Assembly: GCA_029961685.1 (NCBI GenBank)
Contig: JARWKL010000008.1
Span: 21,237,981 to 21,301,980 of the forward strand
DNA length: 64,000 bases
Reading direction: 5' to 3'
Source of the DNA: Aristolochia californica
Taxonomy: Eukaryota; Streptophyta; Magnoliopsida; Piperales; Aristolochiaceae
This document shows positions 23,935 through 36,903 of this stretch, one piece after another (within the stretch, counting starts at the first letter, position 1; every line of letters starts with the position of its first letter). Below the pieces are notes generated by a model, which searched no databases, was not told the origin of the DNA, and worked only from the letters and a program-made list of their open reading frames with translations. The position numbers were made by a program, and so were the translations under genes.

Positions 23935-26229
23935 TTTTTATATATCAGGTTCTGCAATTGTCATGAAAAGGGGGAGGCGGGGGATTTTTAACGAAGTGTT
24001 GTCTCCCAATTCATTAGTAATTCCTTAAAAAATTATATCCCAATTACGAATAATAAATCAATTTACAATCATCTATGATCGTTAGGTCAGCTTTTTTTTA
24101 AATGGGCAACATAATGGTTTGTTTGACATAGGTAAATATCCCACCGCACGTTCACTTGAGAATTTAAAGTTATTCTCTTTAAAGGTTTGGATCTATAGGT
24201 TATTTGCATCTCTAACTTGTTTCAAGCATGCATATCCATTTTTTAAAACATGTGTAGAAAAATCTCTTTCTTTTAAAATTCCGAGCTATAAGGGTTTAAC
24301 TAGTGGAATTTCCAAAAATTGGATAACCAAACTTTTGTTTTCATTTGTGGTGTGTGAGTAAATTTTCTTTACTTATATTTGTTTATTTCTTTAAATTCTT
24401 TCCATACATAAACTCTAAAATTTTCATTTTGTTGTGATCTATTTGCCTTTTATCTCTTTTTTTTGTTTACGAGATGATGGGAAAGTGAAAATTCAATTTT
24501 TATTTAAGAAAAAAGTGCACATCTAAAATGGAAATGCACAATGCACAAATGTAGAGAGAGATAATTCCAAAAAGTGTCTGTAATTTTTTGGGATTTTAAA
24601 CTCTTTGTAGTTTTTGTATATTAGGTTCTGCAATCGTCAAGAAAAGGGGGAGGCGGGGGATTTTTAACTGAGTGTTGTCTCCCAATCCATAAGTAATTCC
24701 TTACAAAAATTATATCCCCATTTTGAATGATAAATCAATTTACAATCATCTATGATCATTAGGTCAGCTTTTTGTAAATGGGCAAAATAATGGCTTGTTT
24801 GACACGGGTAAATATCCCACAACACGTTCACTTGAGAATTTATTTAAAATATTCTCTTTAAAAGGTTTTAATCCATAGGTCATTTGCATCTTTAACATGT
24901 TTCGAGCATGGATATCCATTTTTTAAAACATGTGTGGAAAAATCTTTTTCTTATAAAATTCCGAGCTATTAGGGTTGACCTAGTGGAATTTCCAAAAATT
25001 GGATATCAAAACTTTTGTGTTCATTTTTGGTGTGTGAATAAATTTTATTTTCTTATATTTTGTGTATTGCTTTATATTCCTTCCATACAAAAACTCTAAA
25101 AATTTCATTTTGTTGTGATCTATTTGCCTTTTATCTCTTTTTTTGTTTACGAGATGAAGGGAAAGTGAATACTCAAGTTTTGATTTAAGAAAAATGTATC
25201 CATCTAAAATGGAAATGCAGAATGCACAAATGTAAAGAGAGATAATTCCAAAAAGTTTCTGTAATTTTAGGGAGATTAAACTCTTTTTAGTTTTTATATA
25301 TCAAGTTTTTCAATCGTGAGGAAAAAGGGGGAGGCGGGGGATTTTTACCTCAGTGTTGACTCCCAATCCATAACTCCTTCCTTACAAAAATATTGCCTGT
25401 TACGCATGATAAATCACTTTACAATCATCTATGCTCAGTAGGTCAGCTTTTTGTAACTGGGCAAAATAATTGCTTGTTTGACTCTAGTAAATATCCCACC
25501 GCACGTTCACTTGCGAATTTAATGTTTTTCTCTTTAAAAGGTTTGGTTCCATAGGTCATTTGCATATTTAACATGTTTCAAGCTTGCATATCCATTTTTT
25601 AAAACATGTGTACAAAATGCTCTTTCTTATAAAATTTCGAGCTATTTGGGTTGAATATGTGGAATTTCCCAAACTTGGAAATCAAAAATTTTGTGTTCAT
25701 TTTTGGTGTGTAAATAAATTTTCTTTACTCACATTTTTTTATTGGTTTATGTTATTTCCATGTATAAACTCTAAAATTTTCATTTTGTTGTCATCTAATT
25801 GCCTTTTATCTCTTTTTTTGTTTACGAGAGGAAGGGAAAGTGAAAACACAAGTTTTTATTTAAGAAAAAATTACACATTAAAAATGGAAATGCACAATAC
25901 ACATTTTAGAGAGAGATAATTCCAAAAACGGGTCTGTAATTTTAAGGGATTGTAATCTCTTTTTAGTTTTTATATATCAAGTTATGCAATCGTCAGGAAA
26001 AGGGGGAGGCAAGTCATTTTCAACTGAATGTTGACTCCGTATCCATCTGTCATTCCTTACAAAAATATAACCCTTTATGCATGATAAATCACTTTACAAT
26101 CATCTATGATCATTAGGTCAACTTTTTGAAAAAGGGCAAAATAATGGCTTGTTTGACTCGGGTAAATATTCCACCGCACGTTCAATTGAGAATTTAATGT
26201 TATTCTCTTTAAAAGGTTTGGATCCATAG
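23935..26229 (+). repeat. Higher-order repeat, 2295-bp type, copy 1
   Basis: The unit consists of a 264-bp partial monomer (23935-24198, from TTTTTATATATCAGG to GGATCTATAG) followed by three monomers A, B and C with anchor spacing 680, 676 and 675. It ends at GGATCCATAG, where copy 2 starts abruptly. Its left edge is continuous with the preceding monomer, so this is the founding copy. Forward frames of 80, 63 and 111 codons inside it recur in the later copies and are repeat-derived. The unit phase is set by the junction at 26229/26230. Confidence 0.9.
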
Positions 26230-28524
26230 TTTTTATATATCAGGTTCTGCAATTGTCATGAAAAGGGGGAGGCGGGGGATTTTTAACGAAGTGTTGTCTC
26301 CCAATTCATTAGTAATTCCTTAAAAAATTATATCCCAATTACGAATAATAAATCAATTTACAATCATCTATGATCGTTAGGTCAGCTTTTTTTTAAATGG
26401 GCAACATAATGGTTTGTTTGACATAGGTAAATATCCCACCGCACGTTCACTTGAGAATTTAAAGTTATTCTCTTTAAAGGTTTGGATCTATAGGTTATTT
26501 GCATCTCTAACTTGTTTCAAGCATGCATATCCATTTTTTAAAACATGTGTAGAAAAATCTCTTTCTTTTAAAATTCCGAGCTATAAGGGTTTAACTAGTG
26601 GAATTTCCAAAAATTGAATAACCAAACTTTTGTTTTCATTTGTGGTGTGTGAGTAAATTTTCTTTACTTATATTTGTTTATTTCTTTAAATTCTTTCCAT
26701 ACATAAACTCTAAAATTTTCATTTTGTTGTGATCTATTTGCCTTTTATCTCTTTTTTTTGTTTACGAGATGATGGGAAAGTGAAAATTCAATTTTTATTT
26801 AAGAAAAAAGTGCACATCTAAAATGGAAATGCACAATGCACAAATGTAGAGAGAGATAATTCCAAAAAGTGTCTGTAATTTTTTGGGATTTTAAACTCTT
26901 TGTAGTTTTTGTATATTAGGTTCTGCAATCGTCAAGAAAAGGGGGAGGCGGGGGATTTTTAACTGAGTGTTGTCTCCCAATCCATAAGTAATTCCTTACA
27001 AAAATTATATCCCCATTTCGAATGATAAATCAATTTACAATCATCTATGATCATTAGGTCAGCTTTTTGTAAATGGGCAAAATAATGGCTTGTTTGACAC
27101 GGGTAAATATCCCACAACACGTTCACTTGAGAATTTATTTAAAATATTCTCTTTAAAAGGTTTTAATCCATAGGTCATTTGCATCTTTAACATGTTTCGA
27201 GCATGGATATCCATTTTTTAAAACATGTGTGGAAAAATCTTTTTCTTATAAAATTCCGAGCTATTAGGGTTGACCTAGTGGAATTTCCAAAAATTGGATA
27301 TCAAAACTTTTGTGTTCATTTTTGGTGTGTGAATAAATTTTATTTTCTTATATTTTGTGTATTGCTTTATATTCCTTCCATACAAAAACTCTAAAAATTT
27401 CATTTTGTTGTGATCTATTTGCCTTTAATCTCTTTTTTTGTTTACGAGATGAAGGGAAAGTGAATACTCAAGTTTTGATTTAAGAAAAATGTATCCATCT
27501 AAAATGGAAATGCAGAATGCACAAATGTAAAGAGAGATAATTCCAAAAAGTTTCTGTAATTTTAGGGAGATTAAACTCTTTTTAGTTTTTATATATCAAG
27601 TTTTTCAATCGTGAGGAAAAAGGGGGAGGCGGGGGATTTTTACCTCAGTGTTGACTCCCAATCCATAACTCCTTCCTTACAAAAATATTGCCTGTTACGC
27701 ATGATAAATCACTTTACAATCATCTATGCTCAGTAGGTCAGCTTTTTGTAACTGGGCAAAATAATTGCTTGTTTGACTCTAGTAAATATCCCACCGCACG
27801 TTCACTTGCGAATTTAATGTTTTTCTCTTTAAAAGGTTTGGTTCCATAGGTCATTTGCATATTTAACATGTTTCAAGCTTGCATATCCATTTTTTAAAAC
27901 ATGTGTACAAAATGCTCTTTCTTATAAAATTTCGAGCTATTTGGGTTGAATATGTGGAATTTCCCAAACTTGGAAATCAAAAATTTTGTGTTCATTTTTG
28001 GTGTGTAAATAAATTTTCTTTACTCACATTTTTTTATTGGTTTATGTTATTTCCATGTATAAACTCTAAAATTTTCATTTTGTTGTCATCTAATTGCCTT
28101 TTATCTCTTTTTTTGTTTACGAGAGGAAGGGAAAGTGAAAACACAAGTTTTTATTTAAGAAAAAATTACACATTAAAAATGGAAATGCACAATACACATT
28201 TTAGAGAGAGATAATTCCAAAAACGGGTCTGTAATTTTAAGGGATTGTAATCTCTTTTTAGTTTTTATATATCAAGTTATGCAATCGTCAGGAAAAGGGG
28301 GAGGCAAGTCATTTTCAACTGAATGTTGACTCCGTATCCATCTGTCATTCCTTACAAAAATATAACCCTTTATGCATGATAAATCACTTTACAATCATCT
28401 ATGATCATTAGGTCAACTTTTTGAAAAAGGGCAAAATAATGGCTTGTTTGACTCGGGTAAATATTCCACCGCACGTTCAATTGAGAATTTAATGTTATTC
28501 TCTTTAAAAGGTTTGGATCCATAG
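26230..28524 (+). repeat. Higher-order repeat, 2295-bp type, copy 2
   Basis: Nearly identical to the copy before it. The start junction reads GGATCCATAG then TTTTTATATATCAGG, where an ordinary monomer would continue with GTCATTTGCATC. TAG is shared by both sides of the break, suggesting a 3-base microhomology. Small differences from copy 1 include TTGAATAACC (about 26615) for TTGGATAACC and CCCATTTCG for CCCATTTTG (about 27015). Copies 1 and 2 share CCCTTTATGC near the end, where later copies have CCCTTTACGC. Confidence 0.92.
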
Positions 28525-30819
28525 TTTTTATATATCAGGTTCTGCAATTGTCATGAAAAGGGGGAGGCGGGGGATTTTTAACGAAGTGTTGTCTCCCAAT
28601 TCATTAGTAATTCCTTAAAAAATTATATCCCAATTACGAATAATAAATCAATTTACAATCATCTATGATCGTTAGGTCAGCTTTTTTTTAAATGGGCAAC
28701 ATAATGGTTTGTTTGACATAGGTAAATATCCCACCGCACGTTCACTTGAGAATTTAAAGTTATTCTCTTTAAAGGTTTGGATCTATAGGTTATTTGCATC
28801 TCTAACTTGTTTCAAGCATGCATATCCATTTTTTAAAACATGTGTAGAAAAATCTCTTTCTTTTAAAATTCCGAGCTATAAGGGTTTAACTAGTGGAATT
28901 TCCAAAAATTGGATAACCAAACTTTTGTTTTCATTTGTGGTGTGTGAGTAAATTTTCTTTACTTATATTTGTTTATTTCTTTAAATTCTTTCCATACATA
29001 AACTCTAAAATTTTCATTTTGTTGTGATCTATTTGCCTTTTATCTCTTTTTTTTGTTTACGAGATGATGGGAAAGTGAAAATTCAATTTTTATTTAAGAA
29101 AAAAGTGCACATCTAAAATGGAAATGCACAATGCACAAATGTAGAGAGAGATAATTCCAAAAAGTGTCTGTAATTTTTTGGGATTTTAAACTCTTTGTAG
29201 TTTTTGTATATTAGGTTCTGCAATCGTCAAGAAAAGGGGGAGGCGGGGGATTTTTACCTGAGTGTTGTCTCCCAATCCATAAGTAATTCCTTACAAAAAT
29301 TATATCCCCATTTCGAATGATAAATCAATTTACAATCATCTATGATCATTAGGTCAGCTTTTTGTAAATGGGCAAAATAATGGCTTGTTTGACACGGGTA
29401 AATATCCCACAACACGTTCACTTGAGAATTTATTTAAAATATTCTCTTTAAAAGGTTTTAATCCATAGGTCATTTGCATCTTTAACATGTTTCGAGCATG
29501 GATATCCATTTTTTAAAACATGTGTAGAAAAATCTTTTTCTTATAAAATTCCGAGCTATTAGGGTTGACCTAGTGGAATTTCCAAAAATTGGATATCAAA
29601 ACTTTTGTGTTCATTTTTGGTGTGTGAATAAATTTTATTTTCTTATATTTTGTGTATTGCTTTATATTCCTTCCATACAAAAACTCTAAAAATTTCATTT
29701 TGTTGTGATCTATTTGCCTTTTATCTCTTTTTTTGTTTACGAGATGTAGGGAAAGTGAATACTCAAGTTTTGATTTAAGAAAAATGTATCCATCTAAAAT
29801 GGAAATGCAGAATGCACAAATGTAAAGAGAGATAATTCCAAAAAGTTTCTGTAATTTTAGGGAGATTAAACTCTTTTTAGTTTTTATATATCAAGTTTTT
29901 CAATCGTGAGGAAAAAGGGGGAGGCGGGGGATTTTTACCTCAGTGTTGACTCCCAATCCATAACTCCTTCCTTACAAAAATATTGCCTGTTACGCATGAT
30001 AAATCACTTTACAATCATCTATGCTCAGTAGGTCAGCTTTTTGTAACTGGGCAAAATAATTGCTTGTTTGACTCTAGTAAATATCCCACCGCACGTTCAC
30101 TTGCGAATTTAATGTTTTTCTCTTTAAAAGGTTTGGTTCCATAGGTCATTTGCATATTTAACATGTTTCAAGCTTGCATATCCATTTTTTAAAACATGTG
30201 TACAAAATGCTCTTTCTTATAAAATTTCGAGCTATTTGGGTTGAATATGTGGAATTTCCCAAACTTGGAAATCAAAAATTTTGTGTTCATTTTTGGTGTG
30301 TAAATAAATTTTCTTTACTCACATTTTTTTATTGGTTTATGTTATTTCCATGTATAAACTCTAAAATTTTCATTTTGTTGTCATCTAATTGCCTTTTATC
30401 TCTTTTTTTGTTTACGAGAGGAAGGGAAAGTGAAAACACAAGTTTTTATTTAAGAAAAAATTACACATTAAAAATGGAAATGCACAATACACATTTTAGA
30501 GAGAGATAATTCCAAAAACGGGTCTGTAATTTTAAGGGATTGTAATCTCTTTTTAGTTTTTATATATCAAGTTATGCAATCGTCAGGAAAAGGGGGAGGC
30601 AAGTCATTTTCAACTGAATGTTGACTCCGTATCCATCTGTCATTCCTTACAAAAATATAACCCTTTACGCATGATAAATCACTTTACAATCATCTATGAT
30701 CATTAGGTCAACTTTTTGAAAAAGGGCAAAATAATGGCTTGTTTGACTCGGGTAAATATTCCACCGCACGTTCAATTGAGAATTTAATGTTATTCTCTTT
30801 AAAAGGTTTGGATCCATAG
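28525..30819 (+). repeat. Higher-order repeat, 2295-bp type, copy 3 (transition to the 2028-bp type)
   Basis: It begins with the same abrupt junction as copy 2, but its right edge continues normally into GTTATTTGCATCTCC, so the 264-bp partial monomer is no longer added. It also carries forms shared with the downstream 2028-bp units, such as GTGTAGAAAAATC in the B monomer (where copies 1 and 2 have GTGTGGAAAA) and CCCTTTACGC. It is the hinge between the two higher-order types. Confidence 0.9.
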
Positions 30820-32847
30820 GTTATTTGCATCTCCAACATATATCAAGCATGCATATCCATTTTTTAAAACATGTGTAGAAAAATCTCTTTCTTTTAAAAT
30901 TCCGAGCTATAAGGGTTTAACTAGTGGAATTTCCAAAAATTGGATAACAAAACTTTTGTTTTCATTTGTAGTGTGTGAGTAAATTTTCTTTACTTACATT
31001 TGTTTATTGCTTTAAAATCCATACATAAACTCTAATATTTTCATTTTTTTGTGATCTATTTGCCTTTTATCTCTTTTTTTTGTTTACGAGATGATGGGAA
31101 AGTGAAAACTCAAATTTTTATTTAAGAAAAAAGTATACATCTAAAAATGAAATGAACAATGCACAAATGTAGAGAGAGATAATTCCTAAAAGTGTCTGTA
31201 ATTTTTTGGGATTTTAAACTCTTTGTAGTTTTTATATATAAGGTTCTACAATCGTCAGGAAAAGGGGGAGGCGGGGGATTTTTAACTGAGTGTTGTCTCC
31301 CAATCCATAAGTAATTCCTTACAAAAATTATATCCCCACTACGAATGATAAATCAATTTACAATCATCTATGATCATTAGGTCAGCTTTTTGTAAATGGG
31401 CAAAATAATGGCTTGTTTGACACGGGTAAATATCCCACAACACGTTCACTTGAGAATTTATTTAAAATATTCTCTTTAAAAGGTTTTAATCCATAGGTCA
31501 TTTGCATCTTTAACATGTTTCGAGCATGGATATCCATTTTTTAAAACATGTGTAGAAAAATCTTTTTCTTATAAAATTCCGAGCTATTAGGGTTGACCTA
31601 GTGGAATTTCCAAAAATTGGATATCAAAACTTTTGTGTTCATTTTTGGTGTGTGAATAAATTTTATTTTCTTACATTTTGTGTATTGCTTTATATTCCTT
31701 CCATACAAAAACTCTAAAAATTTCATTTTGTTGTGATCTATTTGCCTTTTATCTCTTTTTTTGTTTACGAGATGAAGGGAAAGTGAATACTCAAGTTTTG
31801 ATTTAAGAAAAATGTATCCATCTAAAATGGAAATGCAGAATGCACAAATGTAAAGAGAGATAATTCCAAAAAGTTTCTGTAATTTTAGGGAGATTAAACT
31901 CTTTTTAGTTTTTATATATCAAGTTTTTCAATCGTGAGGAAAAAGGGGGAGGCGGGGGATTTTTACCTCAGTGTTGACTCCCAATCCATAACTCCTTCCT
32001 TACAAAAATATTGCCTGTTACGCATGATAAATCACTTTACAATCATCTATGCTCAGTAGGTCAGCTTTTTGTAACTGGGCAAAATAATTGCTTGTTTGAC
32101 TCTAGTAAATATCCCACCGCACGTTCACTTGCGAATTTAATGTTTTTCTCTTTAAAAGGTTTGGTTCCATAGGTCATTTGCATATTTAACATGTTTCAAG
32201 CTTGCATATCCATTTTTTAAAACATGTGTACAAAATGCTCTTTCTTATAAAATTTCGAGCTATTTGGGTTGAATATGTGGAATTTCCCAAACTTGGAAAT
32301 CAAAAATTTTGTGTTCATTTTTGGTGTGTAAATAAATTTTCTTTACTCACATTTTTTTATTGGTTTATGTTATTTCCATGTATAAACTCTAAAATTTTCA
32401 TTTTGTTGTCATCTAATTGCCTTTTATCTCTTTTTTTGTTTACGAGAGGAAGGGAAAGTGAAAACACAAGTTTTTATTTAAGAAAAAATTACACATTAAA
32501 AATGGAAATGCACAATACACATTTTAGAGAGAGATAATTCCAAAAACGGGTCTGTAATTTTAAGGGATTGTAATCTCTTTTTAGTTTTTATATATCAAGT
32601 TATGCAATCGTCAGGAAAAGGGGGAGGCAAGTCATTTTCAACTGAATGTTGACTCCGTATCCATCTGTCATTCCTTACAAAAATATAACCCTTTACGCAT
32701 GATAAATCACTTTACAATCATCTATGATCATTAGGTCAACTTTTTGAAAAAGGGCAAAATAATGGCTTGTTTGACTCGGGTAAATATTCCACCGCACGTT
32801 CAATTGAGAATTTAATGTTATTCTCTTTAAAAGGTTTGGATCCATAG
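30820..32847 (+). repeat. Higher-order repeat, 2028-bp type, unit 1
   Basis: Three monomers (A 677, B 676, C 675 bp between anchors) make the unit. A differs from the 2295-bp version: ATCTCCAACATATATC after the anchor, TTTAAAATCCATACATAAAC (a small loss) and CTAATATTTTC. B and C are almost the same as in the 2295-bp units. Edges are chosen to match the previous unit type and are otherwise arbitrary. Confidence 0.93.
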
Positions 32848-34875
32848 GTTATTTGCATCTCCAACATATATCAAGCATGCATATCCATTTTTTAAAACAT
32901 GTGTAGAAAAATCTCTTTCTTTTAAAATTCCGAGCTATAAGGGTTTAACTAGTGGAATTTCCAAAAATTGGATAACAAAACTTTTGTTTTCATTTGTAGT
33001 GTGTGAGTAAATTTTCTTTACTTACATTTGTTTATTGCTTTAAAATCCATACATAAACTCTAATATTTTCATTTTTTTGTGATCTATTTGCCTTTTATCT
33101 CTTTTTTTTGTTTACGAGATGATGGGAAAGTGAAAACTCAAATTTTTATTTAAGAAAAAAGTATACATCTAAAAATGAAATGAACAATGCACAAATGTAG
33201 AGAGAGATAATTCCTAAAAGTGTCTGTAATTTTTTGGGATTTTAAACTCTTTGTAGTTTTTATATATAAGGTTCTACAATCGTCAGGAAAAGGGGGAGGC
33301 GGGGGATTTTTAACTGAGTGTTGTCTCCCAATCCATAAGTAATTCCTTACAAAAATTATATCCCCACTACGAATGATAAATCAATTTACAATCATCTATG
33401 ATCATTAGGTCAGCTTTTTGTAAATGGGCAAAATAATGGCTTGTTTGACACGGGTAAATATCCCACAACACGTTCACTTGAGAATTTATTTAAAATATTC
33501 TCTTTAAAAGGTTTTAATCCATAGGTCATTTGCATCTTTAACATGTTTCGAGCATGGATATCCATTTTTTAAAACATGTGTAGAAAAATCTTTTTCTTAT
33601 AAAATTCCGAGCTATTAGGGTTGACCTAGTGGAATTTCCAAAAATTGGATATCAAAACTTTTGTGTTCATTTTTGGTGTGTGAATAAATTTTATTTTCTT
33701 ACATTTTGTGTATTGCTTTATATTCCTTCCATACAAAAACTCTAAAAATTTCATTTTGTTGTGATCTATTTGCCTTTTATCTCTTTTTTTGTTTACGAGA
33801 TGAAGGGAAAGTGAATACTCAAGTTTTGATTTAAGAAAAATGTATCCATCTAAAATGGAAATGCAGAATGCACAAATGTAAAGAGAGATAATTCCAAAAA
33901 GTTTCTGTAATTTTAGGGAGATTAAACTCTTTTTAGTTTTTATATATCAAGTTTTTCAATCGTGAGGAAAAAGGGGGAGGCGGGGGATTTTTACCTCAGT
34001 GTTGACTCCCAATCCATAACTCCTTCCTTACAAAAATATTGCCTGTTACGCATGATAAATCACTTTACAATCATCTATGCTCAGTAGGTCAGCTTTTTGT
34101 AACTGGGCAAAATAATTGCTTGTTTGACTCTAGTAAATATCCCACCGCACGTTCACTTGCGAATTTAATGTTTTTCTCTTTAAAAGGTTTGGTTCCATAG
34201 GTCATTTGCATATTTAACATGTTTCAAGCTTGCATATCCATTTTTTAAAACATGTGTACAAAATGCTCTTTCTTATAAAATTTCGAGCTATTTGGGTTGA
34301 ATATGTGGAATTTCCCAAACTTGGAAATCAAAAATTTTGTGTTCATTTTTGGTGTGTAAATAAATTTTCTTTACTCACATTTTTTTATTGGTTTATGTTA
34401 TTTCCATGTATAAACTCTAAAATTTTCATTTTGTTGTCATCTAATTGCCTTTTATCTCTTTTTTTGTTTACGAGAGGAAGGGAAAGTGAAAACACAAGTT
34501 TTTATTTAAGAAAAAATTACACATTAAAAATGGAAATGCACAATACACATTTTAGAGAGAGATAATTCCAAAAACGGGTCTGTAATTTTAAGGGATTGTA
34601 ATCTCTTTTTAGTTTTTATATATCAAGTTATGCAATCGTCAGGAAAAGGGGGAGGCAAGTCATTTTCAACTGAATGTTGACTCCGTATCCATCTGTCATT
34701 CCTTACAAAAATATAACCCTTTACGCATGATAAATCACTTTACAATCATCTATGATCATTAGGTCAACTTTTTGAAAAAGGGCAAAATAATGGCTTGTTT
34801 GACTCGGGTAAATATTCCACCGCACGTTCAATTGAGAATTTAATGTTATTCTCTTTAAAAGGTTTGGATCCATAG
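32848..34875 (+). repeat. Higher-order repeat, 2028-bp type, unit 2
   Basis: I found no base difference from unit 1 on reading the two side by side, although I cannot exclude a few. Every landmark recurs exactly 2028 bases later (for example GGATCCATAGGTTATTTGC, and the 111-codon frame at 34230). Confidence 0.93.
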
Positions 34876-36903
34876 GTTATTTGCATCTCCAACATATATC
34901 AAGCATGCATATCCATTTTTTAAAACATGTGTAGAAAAATCTCTTTCTTTTAAAATTCCGAGCTATAAGGGTTTAACTAGTGGAATTTCCAAAAATTGGA
35001 TAACAAAACTTTTGTTTTCATTTGTAGTGTGTGAGTAAATTTTCTTTACTTACATTTGTTTATTGCTTTAAAATCCATACATAAACTCTAATATTTTCAT
35101 TTTTTTGTGATCTATTTGCCTTTTATCTCTTTTTTTTGTTTACGAGATGATGGGAAAGTGAAAACTCAAATTTTTATTTAAGAAAAAAGTATACATCTAA
35201 AAATGAAATGAACAATGCACAAATGTAGAGAGAGATAATTCCTAAAAGTGTCTGTAATTTTTTGGGATTTTAAACTCTTTGTAGTTTTTATATATAAGGT
35301 TCTACAATCGTCAGGAAAAGGGGGAGGCGGGGGATTTTTAACTGAGTGTTGTCTCCCAATCCATAAGTAATTCCTTACAAAAATTATATCCCCACTACGA
35401 ATGATAAATCAATTTACAATCATCTATGATCATTAGGTCAGCTTTTTGTAAATGGGCAAAATAATGGCTTGTTTGACACGGGTAAATATCCCACAACACG
35501 TTCACTTGAGAATTTATTTAAAATATTCTCTTTAAAAGGTTTTAATCCATAGGTCATTTGCATCTTTAACATGTTTCGAGCATGGATATCCATTTTTTAA
35601 AACATGTGTAGAAAAATCTTTTTCTTATAAAATTCCGAGCTATTAGGGTTGACCTAGTGGAATTTCCAAAAATTGGATATCAAAACTTTTGTGTTCATTT
35701 TTGGTGTGTGAATAAATTTTATTTTCTTACATTTTGTGTATTGCTTTATATTCCTTCCATACAAAAACTCTAAAAATTTCATTTTGTTGTGATCTATTTG
35801 CCTTTTATCTCTTTTTTTGTTTACGAGATGAAGGGAAAGTGAATACTCAAGTTTTGATTTAAGAAAAATGTATCCATCTAAAATGGAAATGCAGAATGCA
35901 CAAATGTAAAGAGAGATAATTCCAAAAAGTTTCTGTAATTTTAGGGAGATTAAACTCTTTTTAGTTTTTATATATCAAGTTTTTCAATCGTGAGGAAAAA
36001 GGGGGAGGCGGGGGATTTTTACCTCAGTGTTGACTCCCAATCCATAACTCCTTCCTTACAAAAATATTGCCTGTTACGCATGATAAATCACTTTACAATC
36101 ATCTATGCTCAGTAGGTCAGCTTTTTGTAACTGGGCAAAATAATTGCTTGTTTGACTCTAGTAAATATCCCACCGCACGTTCACTTGCGAATTTAATGTT
36201 TTTCTCTTTAAAAGGTTTGGTTCCATAGGTCATTTGCATATTTAACATGTTTCAAGCTTGCATATCCATTTTTTAAAACATGTGTACAAAATGCTCTTTC
36301 TTATAAAATTTCGAGCTATTTGGGTTGAATATGTGGAATTTCCCAAACTTGGAAATCAAAAATTTTTTGTTCATTTTTGGTGTGTAAATAAATTTTCTTT
36401 ACTCACATTTTTTTATTGGTTTATGTTATTTCCATGTATAAACTCTAAAATTTTCATTTTGTTGTCATCTAATTGCCTTTTATCTCTTTTTTTGTTTACG
36501 AGAGGAAGGAAAAGTGAAAACACAAGTTTTTATTTAAGAAAAAATTACACATTAAAAATGGAAATGCACAATACACATTTTAGAGAGAGATAATTCCAAA
36601 AACGGGTCTGTAATTTTAAGGGATTGTAATCTCTTTTTAGTTTTTATATATTAAGTTATGCAATCGTCAGGAAAAGGGTGAGGCAAGTCATTTTCAACTG
36701 AATGTTGACTCCGTATCCATCTGTCATTCCTTACAAAAATATAACCCTTTACGCATGATAAATCACTTTACAATCATCTATGATCATTAGGTCAACTTTT
36801 TGAAAAAGGGCAAAATAATGGCTTGTTTGACTCGGGTAAATATTCCACCGCACGTTCAATTGAGAATTTAATGTTATTCTCTTTAAAAGGTTTGGATCCA
36901 TAG
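34876..36903 (+). repeat. Higher-order repeat, 2028-bp type, unit 3
   Basis: Its C monomer carries three substitutions shared only with unit 4: T for G at 36367, A for G at 36510 and T for C at 36652. It also has a private change in the G-rich tract, AAAGGGTGAGGC for AAAGGGGGAGGC (about 36677). Confidence 0.93.
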
